Source of the DNA: JAICLL01 sp035252155
GTDB lineage: Bacteria; Planctomycetota; Planctomycetia; Pirellulales; JAICIG01
Direction of reading: 5' to 3'
Length of the DNA: 10,167 bases
NCBI GenBank assembly: GCA_035252155.1
Contig: DATFDL010000439.1
Location: 1 to 10,167, forward strand
A model generated the notes under the pieces. The model saw only the letters and a program-made list of their open reading frames with translations, did no database searches and was not told the DNA's origin. Both the position numbers and the translations under genes were made by a program. This document shows, piece by piece, positions 1-6,189 of this stretch (its first letter is position 1; each line of letters starts with the position of its first letter).

Positions 1-25
1 ATCTGAGCGCCAGAGGCCGTCTCGA

Positions 26-71
26 CGCCCGGTTTTTTGCCTCGAAAGCGTGTGATCGGCCGGGCGTTTTT
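26..71 (+). terminator. Possible intrinsic terminator upstream of gyrA
   Basis: CGCCCGG (26-32) can pair perfectly with CCGGGCG (60-66), followed directly by TTTTT (67-71). The 27-nt loop is long and itself holds a T6 run (33-38). It could end a gene lying upstream of the window or form part of the gyrA leader. The call rests only on the stem and T-tract. Confidence 0.4.
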
Positions 72-90
72 CGTATCCCACTCGCCAGTC

Positions 91-97
91 AAAGGAA
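91..97 (+). promoter_or_regulatory. Shine-Dalgarno site selecting the TTG start of gyrA
   Basis: AAAGGAA lies 6 nt before TTG at 104-106. No better ATG or GTG start is preceded by a purine-rich site here, and the conserved GyrA N-terminal region begins about 25 codons downstream, so the TTG start is favoured. Confidence 0.6.
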
Positions 98-103
98 GCG
101 GCA

Positions 104-2869
104 TTGTCTACGGATTCCGACGATCCTGAAAACCAAGAAAACATTCCCTCCGAGCCAGGCGCCGATGGAAACGGCGTAGGCCGCCTAGTCGATCTTTCGA
201 TCGAAGACGAGCTGAAAGACAGCTATCTGACGTACGCCATGAGCGTCATCGTCAGCCGCGCGCTGCCCGACGTGCGCGACGGACTGAAGCCCTCGCAGCG
301 GCGCATTCTCGTCGCCATGAACGATCTGAACCTGACCCCGGGGGCAGGCCGCGTGAAGTGCGCCAAAATCTCGGGCGACACCAGCGGCAACTACCACCCG
401 CACGGCGAAAGCGTCATCTATCCCACGCTGGTGCGCATGGCCCAAGAGTGGAACATGCGCTACACGCTGGTCGATAAGCAAGGCAACTTTGGCTCGATCG
501 CCGGTCTGCCGCCGGCGGCCATGCGGTACACCGAAGCGCGGATGTCGGCCTTTGCCGCGCTGATGATGGAAGACATCCGGCTCGACACGGTCGACTATGT
601 GCCGACCTACGACGAGCGCCGCACCGAGCCGACGGTACTGCCCTCAAAATTTCCGAACCTGCTCGTGAACGGCGCCAACGGCATCGCCGTGGGCATGGCC
701 ACCTCGATTCCGCCCCACAACCTGGGCGAGGTGTGCGACGCCTTGGTGCGCGTGATCGACCAGCCCGATGTCTCGATCGACGAGCTGATGGAGATCATGC
801 CCGGTCCTGATTTTCCGACGGGCGGCATCATCTGCGGGCGGAGCGGCATCCGCAAAAGCTACTTCACTGGCCGCGGCAATATCGTGTTGCGGGCGCGGGC
901 CCGCGTCGAAGAAGTCGCCAAAGGCCGGCAGCGGATCGTGGTCAGCGAGATTCCTTACCAGCAGGCCCGCGACCGCATCGAAGAGCGCATCGCTGAGCTG
1001 GTGAACGAAGACAAGATCAAAGGCATTTCGGGCAGCCGCAACGAGAGCGACCTGAAAGAGCCGGTGCGGCTGGTGCTCGACATCAAGCGCGACGCCGACG
1101 CCGAGATTGTGCTGAACCAGCTTTATCAATTCTCGCCGCTGCAAGACACGTTCTCGATTATCCTGCTGGCGCTGGTCGACGGCAAGCCACGGACGCTGTC
1201 GCTCAAACAATTGCTCGAAGAGTTTATCCGCCACCGCCTGGCGGTCATTCGCCGCCGCACGCAGTTTCTACTCAACCGGGCCCGCGAGCGAAAGCACACG
1301 GTCGAAGGTTTGTTGCTGGCCCACGCCAACATCGACGAGGTGATCCGAGTCATCCGCACGTCGGCCACGCAGGCCGAAGCCAAAACTCGGCTGATGGCCA
1401 TCGACTGCCCGGCGGCATTGATGCGCCGGGCGTTGGGCGAGCGGGGCTTCGCCGATTTCCAGCAAGAGCGCGGTGTTAGCGAAAACTACCAACTTACCGG
1501 CGTGCAGGCCGACGCCATCTTGCGGATGACGCTCGGCCAGTTGGTCAACCTCGAACAAGAAAAGCTCGGCAAAGAGTACGAGCAGCTTTTGGACGAGATC
1601 ACCGAGTATCAACGCATCTTGTCGGACGACGCCAACATTCTGGCGATCATTCGCGAGGACCTGGTCGAGCTGCGCCGCAAGCACGCCGACCCGCGCCGCA
1701 CCGAAATCAGCGGCGAAGAGCTGGGCACGATCGACCTGGGCGACCTGATCACCGAAGAAAACATGGTGGTCACCATCAGCCATCAGGGCTACATCAAGCG
1801 GACCGCGGCCAGCATCTACCGGGCGCAGCGCCGCGGCGGCAAAGGACTGAAAGGGGCGAAAACGGAGGAAGAAGATCCGATTCGCCACCTGTTTGCCGCC
1901 AGCACGCATGACTATCTGCTGTTCTTTACCAACCGCGGCAAGGTGTACTGGCAGAAGGTTTACGACCTGCCTCAACTCGGCCGCGAAAGCCGCGGTCGGG
2001 CGATCGTCAACCTGCTCAATCTGGCCGAGGGCGAGACGATTGCCGACTGCCGGGCGGTGCGTGATTTTTCGCTGCCTGACCATTATCTGATGATGGCTAC
2101 GCGCCGCGGGCTGGTGAAGAAGACCGCCTTGAGCCAATACAGCCGGCCGCAGCGCAACGGCATCATCGCCATCAAGCTCAAAGAAAACGACGAGTTGGTC
2201 GATGTGGCGATCACCAAGCCCGGCGACGAAGTGGTGCTTTCGACAGCCCGCGGCATGGCGATTCGTTTTCGCCAGTCCGACGCTCGACCGATGGGCCGCA
2301 ATACCAGCGGCGTAAAGGGCATCAGCTTGTCCGGCGGCGACGAGCTGGTGGGCATGGTGGTGGCCGAGCCGGAGGCAACGCTGCTGACCGTGTGCGCCAA
2401 CGGCTATGGCAAGCGCACCACGTTTGGCCCCAATAGCCCCGCGGCGGAGGGCGAAGAGCCGGAACAAGCCGGCGAAGCCGCCGACGAACTCGATATCGCG
2501 CCTGCCGACGAGGCGGCCGAAGAACCTACGGAAGACGAAGCTGGCGACGAGGGCGGTTCCGGCCGACGGTATCGTACGCAACGCCGCGGGGGCAAAGGTC
2601 TGCGCGACATCAAAGCGACCGAGCGCAATGGCCCGGTGGTGAGCGTGGTGAGCGTGAGCAACGACGACGAGCTGTTGATGATCACCGCCCGCGGCAAAAT
2701 CCAGCGGACGGCGGTGAACGAAATCAGCGTGATTGGCCGCAACACGCAAGGCGTGCGGATCATGTCGCTCGACGAGGGCGACACGTTGGCCGCGGCCGTC
2801 CGCGTCCCCCGCGAGGAACGCGGCACGGAAGAGCCCGAGCCGCCGGAAGAGTCGGCACCGGCCCCGTAG
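104..2869 (+). CDS. gyrA: DNA gyrase subunit A
   Basis: GyrA cuts and rejoins DNA and, with GyrB, introduces negative supercoils in the cytoplasm using ATP. The 921-residue product has the complete breakage-reunion domain; the catalytic tyrosine is Y142 in AAMRYTE. The quinolone-binding region reads HPHGESVIYPTLVRMAQ: S103 matches E. coli S83, but P107 sits at E. coli D87. The C-terminal beta-pinwheel carries the GyrA box QRRGGKG at 575-581, which separates GyrA from ParC. The same heptapeptide recurs at 826-832. Between YGKRT (from Y768) and the second box (Y823) lies an acidic insertion of roughly 46 residues that E. coli GyrA (875 aa) lacks, and the protein ends in a Glu/Pro-rich tail. The start is TTG. 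The TAG stop belongs to a palindromic repeat. gyrB is not in the window. Identity is certain; effects of the insertion and P107 are inferred. Confidence 0.98.
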   Translation: MSTDSDDPENQENIPSEPGADGNGVGRLVDLSIEDELKDSYLTYAMSVIVSRALPDVRDGLKPSQRRILVAMNDLNLTPGAGRVKCAKISGDTSGNYHPHGESVIYPTLVRMAQEWNMRYTLVDKQGNFGSIAGLPPAAMRYTEARMSAFAALMMEDIRLDTVDYVPTYDERRTEPTVLPSKFPNLLVNGANGIAVGMATSIPPHNLGEVCDALVRVIDQPDVSIDELMEIMPGPDFPTGGIICGRSGIRKSYFTGRGNIVLRARARVEEVAKGRQRIVVSEIPYQQARDRIEERIAELVNEDKIKGISGSRNESDLKEPVRLVLDIKRDADAEIVLNQLYQFSPLQDTFSIILLALVDGKPRTLSLKQLLEEFIRHRLAVIRRRTQFLLNRARERKHTVEGLLLAHANIDEVIRVIRTSATQAEAKTRLMAIDCPAALMRRALGERGFADFQQERGVSENYQLTGVQADAILRMTLGQLVNLEQEKLGKEYEQLLDEITEYQRILSDDANILAIIREDLVELRRKHADPRRTEISGEELGTIDLGDLITEENMVVTISHQGYIKRTAASIYRAQRRGGKGLKGAKTEEEDPIRHLFAASTHDYLLFFTNRGKVYWQKVYDLPQLGRESRGRAIVNLLNLAEGETIADCRAVRDFSLPDHYLMMATRRGLVKKTALSQYSRPQRNGIIAIKLKENDELVDVAITKPGDEVVLSTARGMAIRFRQSDARPMGRNTSGVKGISLSGGDELVGMVVAEPEATLLTVCANGYGKRTTFGPNSPAAEGEEPEQAGEAADELDIAPADEAAEEPTEDEAGDEGGSGRRYRTQRRGGKGLRDIKATERNGPVVSVVSVSNDDELLMITARGKIQRTAVNEISVIGRNTQGVRIMSLDEGDTLAAAVRVPREERGTEEPEPPEESAPAP

Positions 2870-2888
2870 AACGGAATTTATTCCGTTT
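2867..2888 (+). repeat. Palindromic repeat, copy 1, overlapping the gyrA stop codon
   Basis: TAGAACGGAAT is followed by TT and ATTCCGTT, giving an 8-bp stem (2870-2877 with 2880-2887) and a 2-nt centre. The TAG is the gyrA stop codon. Two further copies lie at the ends of minus-strand genes (4021-4044 and 5528-5550), each in sense orientation relative to its gene. No T-tract follows. It may be a 3'-end processing or termination signal, or a dispersed repeat. Confidence 0.8.
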
Positions 2889-2976
2889 GATATTCATCAC
2901 CCGGGGTTAGTACCGCCGCCCCGTTGCGGGTCAATCGCAATCCACACAAATTGGCAACCGTAAGCGAGGGATTCAC

Positions 2977-3960
2977 GTGGCCCTTACCATTTCGATGGTC
3001 GCGTTCGGCAAATCGTCGAAAATCTCTGCCGGCGGGATTTGCAAGGCATGGGCCGCGCGATGGCCGAAAGATGCTCAGCCCACCGGAGCGGGTAAAAAAG
3101 AGAACGTTCTTTCGTTCGATGTCGGCGGCCAACAAGTGTTTTACGGACTCATGCCGGCGCCCATCCCGTGGTCCGATTTAGAAGGGCCCTGCGCAACGAC
3201 GCCGTTTTGGCCAAATGCCGCCGCGGCGATGCGGAATCATGTACGGCACGTAATCGTCACGGTGGCCGGCGAAGCCGAGGGGCCGGCGCTGGCGGAAACA
3301 CTTACGCGCGCCACTGTTGCGCTGGTCGATTCGGCCGAGGGCGTCTTCGGTGTCTATTGGTGCAATTCCGCACAGACCTTTCCACCCAAGAAGTTTTGCG
3401 AGGTCGCATCTCAGTTCGGTCCGGGTCAGCCGGCCCTTCCGATTTGGGTGAACTTTCGCATCGCGAAGAACAAGGATGGAACGACTGCGGGATTCACACG
3501 TGGGATGTCGTCGCTGGGACAAATGGAGTTCGAGACGCAAAGTTCGCCCGACGCCCCCGAAGCCTTGCGCGACCGGCTTCTGCATTTTGCGGCTTACGTG
3601 CTCGACGGCGCCCAGATCAAAGATGGCGAAACCATCGGCTTCGACGCCAACGAAAGAATCAAGGTGACCCACGCCGCGTCGACGTTCGGCGCTCCGGGCC
3701 GCGTGATGCGGCTCGAATTTCCATCAGGTAAAACCAGCGGCGGAGGGCTGACGGCGTATGGCTATGTGCATCTGATCGCGACGATCGTTTGCACGCTGGC
3801 CGTCGGATATTTGCTGTATTCCGTCTTTCCTTTCCTACGAGGCAGCTTCTTGCGCCACTTTTTCTTCGTGCCGGCGACTTTGTTGTTTGGTTTCCTGCTG
3901 TTGCTTATTTCAGATCAGATTCTTGAACGCACGTTCGGGTGGCAAACATTCAAGAAGTAG
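2977..3960 (+). CDS. DUF4261 domain protein with two C-terminal membrane helices
   Basis: The 327-residue protein opens with MALTISMVAFGK and contains PIPWSDLEGPCATTPFWPNA, followed by a conserved HVIVTVAGEAE strand. I recognise this pattern as DUF4261, whose biochemical function is not established. The DUF spans about residues 1-240. Two hydrophobic segments follow, about 264-287 and 295-316, joined by a short basic loop (RGSFLRH), so the domain is probably tethered to the membrane by a C-terminal hairpin. There is no signal peptide, so the DUF is probably cytoplasmic. The start is GTG, 5 nt after GAGGGA. The gene lies 107 bp after gyrA on the same strand, separated by the palindromic repeat and further GC-rich inverted repeats (for example ACCCG 2899-2903 with CGGGT 2927-2931). 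It may therefore be transcribed separately. Confidence 0.75.
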   Translation: MALTISMVAFGKSSKISAGGICKAWAARWPKDAQPTGAGKKENVLSFDVGGQQVFYGLMPAPIPWSDLEGPCATTPFWPNAAAAMRNHVRHVIVTVAGEAEGPALAETLTRATVALVDSAEGVFGVYWCNSAQTFPPKKFCEVASQFGPGQPALPIWVNFRIAKNKDGTTAGFTRGMSSLGQMEFETQSSPDAPEALRDRLLHFAAYVLDGAQIKDGETIGFDANERIKVTHAASTFGAPGRVMRLEFPSGKTSGGGLTAYGYVHLIATIVCTLAVGYLLYSVFPFLRGSFLRHFFFVPATLLFGFLLLLISDQILERTFGWQTFKK

Positions 3961-3987
3961 CGGTCGCGTGCCACGAAACGCGACCGC
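3960..3987 (+). terminator. Strong hairpin at the end of the DUF4261 gene
   Basis: GCGGTCGCGT (3960-3969) pairs perfectly over 10 bp with ACGCGACCGC (3978-3987) around an 8-nt loop. Its first base is the last base of the TAG stop. No T-tract follows, so it is either a stem-only terminator or an mRNA-stabilising hairpin. It lies in the 79-bp gap between two convergent genes and could serve both directions. Confidence 0.6.
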
Positions 3988-4020
3988 ATGTTCGCCACGG
4001 CGTGCCAGAGCTACTGAACC

Positions 4021-4044
4021 GAACGGAATAAATTCCGTTCTACA
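4021..4044 (-). repeat. Palindromic repeat, copy 2, overlapping the stop of the thioredoxin-like gene
   Basis: On the minus strand this reads TGTAGAACGGAAT, then TT, then ATTCCGTTC, a 9-bp stem (4021-4029 with 4032-4040). The TAG at 4042-4040 is the stop codon of the thioredoxin-like gene, as in copy 1 at gyrA. The left edge and centre match copy 1 base for base from TAG through ATTCCGTT. Confidence 0.85.
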
Positions 4045-5257
4045 ATTTGCGAGCCAACTGCACCTTTGCCTTGCGGTTGGCCCGTTCTTGCTTCAGGGCG
4101 TCGATCAGATGCGCGGCCACGTCCTTGCTCGTTGCGCTGCCCGGCAGGGCAACGATCTGCTCGCCCGTGCTGCGGCAGAGCACCATGGTCGGCAGGTTTT
4201 CATCGGCCAGTTTAAACTCTGGCACCTTCACCAGGTTCGACAGCGCGGCCAATTGATTGACAGGCAGGTAGACGAGCTGGCAGTGGCTGGCCGGCCCTAA
4301 CGCCGGGCGGCTCAGGAGCGTCATCCGCACCTGGTTCGCCAGCGGCGCCTCGCCGTGCTTGGCGGCGTCGGCCTTGTCCAGCACCAGCAGCACCGGTCGG
4401 CCGGCCTTGCGGGCTTTGGCGAATTCGTCGGCCGCCATCGCCACGGGCGTGCGGTCGAGGTTCAGCTTTTCGCCGGCAAGCTCGCGGAAGAAATGATCGG
4501 AAACCATCGCCAAGGGCACCAGCGGCCGATCGGCCAAATACTGATGAATGCGGTCGCCGCCCTGGCTGCGATGCGCCTGGGCGATCAGCAGCACCCGCTG
4601 GTCGAACCGCTTGCTTGTCTCAACAGCCCGCTGCCAGGCATCGACCGTAAACCGGGCGGCGTCGAGCAGCTTGTCGGCCGCCACCGGACCGACCACTGCA
4701 TCGATCACCCGACCTTCGGGCGTGAGAAAGTAACTAACGACGTTGCCACCCTTCTTCTCGACTTTGCCGTTGACGTTGGTCACCTGAAAGTCGCCGATTT
4801 GCTGATACGCACACACAAAGTGCTGGCCGACATAGTCGCCGACCCGCTGGTCCGACAGGGCGCCCGCCCTGTATTGCTGGGCGTTGTTTCACGTAAACTC
4901 CTGCCGCGTGAAGTTGCCCGAAATCTGAATCAGAAACACCAGCTTCTTATCGCGAGCGGCCTCTTTGGCGGCGATGTCGGGCGTGTCGACCCACTGCAAC
5001 GCCGTGCCATAGTGGTCGTCGTCGGCCGAAGCCAAGTCGGCCGTGCCCGCAACGGGCTTCGTGCAGGTGCCGTCAGTGCAAATCGCCGGCGTGCTCGCTA
5101 TGGGCAGCGCCGGCGTGGCCGACACTTGACTTGTCGCCGGCTCTGGCGCCGGCGGGTTGGAGCGGTAAGGGGTGCGGGCCGAGGCCGCACCGGCATAAAT
5201 CAGCAGGAGACCGACGACGCTGAGTGCTGACGCCCGACTGGGCCTGATCCATCGCAT
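4040..5257 (-). CDS. Probable secreted thioredoxin-like selenoprotein (in-frame TGA at codon 123)
   Basis: Read through one TGA, this is a single 405-residue protein. Residues 1-27 form a signal peptide (hydrophobic ALSVVGLLLIYAGAASA, cleavage after ASA), so it should act outside the cytoplasmic membrane. A low-complexity linker with C60 and C65 (CTDGTC) follows. A thioredoxin-like domain begins near residue 95 (AKEAARDKKLVFLIQISGNF), continues through the TGA (U123, context EFT-U-NNAQQYR) and on to ALSDQRV..YV..HFVCAYQ and GGNVVSYFLTPEGRV. This is the layout of thioredoxin-fold proteins whose helix alpha-1 follows the redox site. A second thioredoxin-like domain (about 265-395, RPVLLVLDK ... 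LPTMVLCRSTGEQIVALPG) lacks a CXXC motif. Both halves are in the same frame with similar codon use, and the downstream part has no ribosome site of its own. ATG at 5257 is chosen for its strong GGAGGTT site. Substrate unknown. A recent nonsense mutation or sequence error would give the same picture without Sec. Confidence 0.72.
4855..4872 (-). promoter_or_regulatory. Candidate bacterial SECIS hairpin
   Basis: In the mRNA, ACAGGGC-GGGC-GCCCTGT forms a perfect 7-bp stem with a 4-nt loop starting GG. The loop begins 24 nt after the TGA. Known bacterial SECIS elements have an apical loop some 16-37 nt after the UGA with a G among its first two loop bases, which this fits. A short lower stem (GCCC just after the TGA with GGGT further on) is possible but imperfect. 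The hairpin lies within the coding sequence for YRAGALS. Confidence 0.6.
4889..4891 (-). other. In-frame TGA, candidate selenocysteine codon
   Basis: This is the only stop between the ATG at 5257 and the TAG at 4040. It interrupts a thioredoxin fold at the start of the first helix, close to where the second Cys of a redox site normally sits. Translation as Sec requires the selA/B/C/D machinery, none of which lies in this window. Confidence 0.65.
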
Positions 5258-5261
5258 GGCG

Positions 5262-5268
5262 AACCTCC
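5262..5268 (-). promoter_or_regulatory. Shine-Dalgarno site of the thioredoxin-like gene
   Basis: On the minus strand GGAGGTT ends 4 nt before ATG (5257-5255). It is one of the best ribosome sites in the window and supports active translation from this signal-peptide start, which argues against the gene being a decayed remnant. Confidence 0.75.
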
Positions 5269-5527
5269 AACGTCCGGATTTGAGCGATTTGAACTGTTTC
5301 CGATCGCCTCATCAAGCAACCGCCGTACCAGACAGCGAAGCTTGCGGACATCAAACAATCGCAGCTCGAATCGTCGTAAGCCTTTACGTGGCGCGGCCGC
5401 ACAGCGCTCGGCACTTTTCGGATTAAACAAGCGGCGTCGGATCCGTCGTCAATTCGATACCGCGGTGTTGTGCAATTGAACGGTGGTCAGGGACCGTAGG
5501 CACAGACCGCGGGATTGCACAGAATGA

Positions 5528-5550
5528 AACGGAATGAATTCCGTTCTACA
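5528..5550 (-). repeat. Palindromic repeat, copy 3, just after rimI
   Basis: On the minus strand it reads TGTAGAACGGAAT, TC, ATTCCGTT, an 8-bp stem (5528-5535 with 5538-5545). It starts 4 nt after the TAG stop of the RimI-like gene. It differs from copies 1 and 2 only in the second centre base (TC instead of TT) within the shared TAG-to-ATTCCGTT segment. Confidence 0.85.
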
Positions 5551-5554
5551 ACGG

Positions 5555-6076
5555 CTAGCCGGCCAGGCGCGTGATGCGAGGTGCGGACGCCGCTAGCTCG
5601 GCTTCGCTCGGCCGATGGCGGAATTGCATCAGATAGGCGTCTTCGGTGGTGTCTTCATAGAAGTCGCGCAACACCGAGACCGCCCGAAAACCTAAATGGC
5701 GGAAGAAAAGCTGGGCCGACAGGTTCGTCTCGCGCACTTCCAGCACAATCCGCGTGCGGCGCTGGCTGGAGAGCTTGGCCATCAGCTTGGCGGCCATGCG
5801 GCTGCCGACCTTCTCGCGGCGGCGATGCTCGGCCACCGCGAAATTGAGCACATGCAGCCGCGTCTTCTGCAGCTCGTAGATCATGAAGCCGGCTACCTCA
5901 TCGTCAATGTCGGCCACCATGCCGATGCAGTTGCGCTGACGCAGGCAGCGGATAAAGTCGTCTTCCGACCAGGGAAACTCGAAGCAGGAATTCTCGATCG
6001 CCAAAACTTCGGGCATGTCGCGGCGGATCATCCAACGCACATGTACCCGGACGCCTTCTTTTTGATCGGAACTCAT
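5555..6076 (-). CDS. rimI: RimI-like GNAT N-acetyltransferase (ribosomal protein S18 alanine acetyltransferase family)
   Basis: RimI transfers an acetyl group from acetyl-CoA to the N-terminal alanine of ribosomal protein S18. The 173-residue product has the GNAT order: WMIRRDMPEVLAIENSCFEFPWSEDDF at the N-terminus (the family's F-W/P-W-S region), HVLNFAVAEHRRREKVGSRM (CoA-binding region, 75-94), LEVRETNLSAQLFFRHLGFRAV (112-133) and DFYEDTTEDAYLMQ. E113 matches the catalytic Glu103 of enterobacterial RimI, but the catalytic Tyr115 position is F125, and the first Gly of the R-x-x-G-x-G motif is K89. It may thus use an altered mechanism or another substrate. The start at 6076 is chosen for AAGGAGG just upstream; an in-frame ATG at 6193, overlapping the preceding stop as ATGA, would add 39 unconserved-looking residues. 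The stop is followed by repeat copy 3. The enclosing 113-bp gap to the ATPase gene shows nothing else. Confidence 0.8.
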   Translation of the reverse strand: MSSDQKEGVRVHVRWMIRRDMPEVLAIENSCFEFPWSEDDFIRCLRQRNCIGMVADIDDEVAGFMIYELQKTRLHVLNFAVAEHRRREKVGSRMAAKLMAKLSSQRRTRIVLEVRETNLSAQLFFRHLGFRAVSVLRDFYEDTTEDAYLMQFRHRPSEAELAASAPRITRLAG

Positions 6077-6080
6077 GGGG

Positions 6081-6087
6081 CCTCCTT
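6081..6087 (-). promoter_or_regulatory. Shine-Dalgarno site fixing the RimI start
   Basis: AAGGAGG lies 4 nt before ATG (6076-6074) on the minus strand. This near-perfect site decides against the longer in-frame start at 6193. Confidence 0.75.
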
Positions 6088-6189
6088 GCCGCGGTGAGCT
6101 CAGGGTTCTTGTCAACAGGCCGAATGCCGGCTGCTGCTTCATCCAGCGGCGGTACAGTAGCAAAACCCGGCCCCAATGCCAAGACAGAC

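Larger units (their letters stand above)
5258..5554. other. Intergenic region upstream of the thioredoxin-like gene
   Basis: I see no convincing gene in these 297 bases. It holds the ribosome site of the thioredoxin-like gene, presumably its promoter (no clear -35/-10 pair found), and repeat copy 3 at its right end. TGTGCAAT (5469-5476) and ATTGCACA (5514-5521) are perfect inverted repeats, enclosing ACGGT (5480-5484) and ACCGT (5493-5497), with CCGCGG near both arms (5460-5465 and 5507-5512). This nested symmetry may be an mRNA hairpin or a protein-binding site. Confidence 0.5.

Noticed and set aside
1268..2749. A 493-codon open frame antisense to gyrA
   Set aside because: It is an antisense shadow of a certain gene in GC-rich DNA, with His/Ala/Gln-rich, unrecognisable protein.
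4040..4816. A separate 258-codon gene starting at GTG 4816
   Set aside because: It has no ribosome site, begins in the middle of the thioredoxin fold and is in the same frame as the upstream signal-peptide segment. Reading it as the downstream part of one gene is simpler.
4355..5230. A 291-codon plus-strand frame opposite the thioredoxin-like gene
   Set aside because: It is rich in Arg, Gly and Val with no recognisable domain, and lies opposite a gene with signal peptide, ribosome site and fold. I treat it as a shadow.
4889..5257. A separate 122-residue secreted protein ending at the TGA
   Set aside because: It would stop right after the first beta strand of a thioredoxin domain, whose remainder follows in frame.
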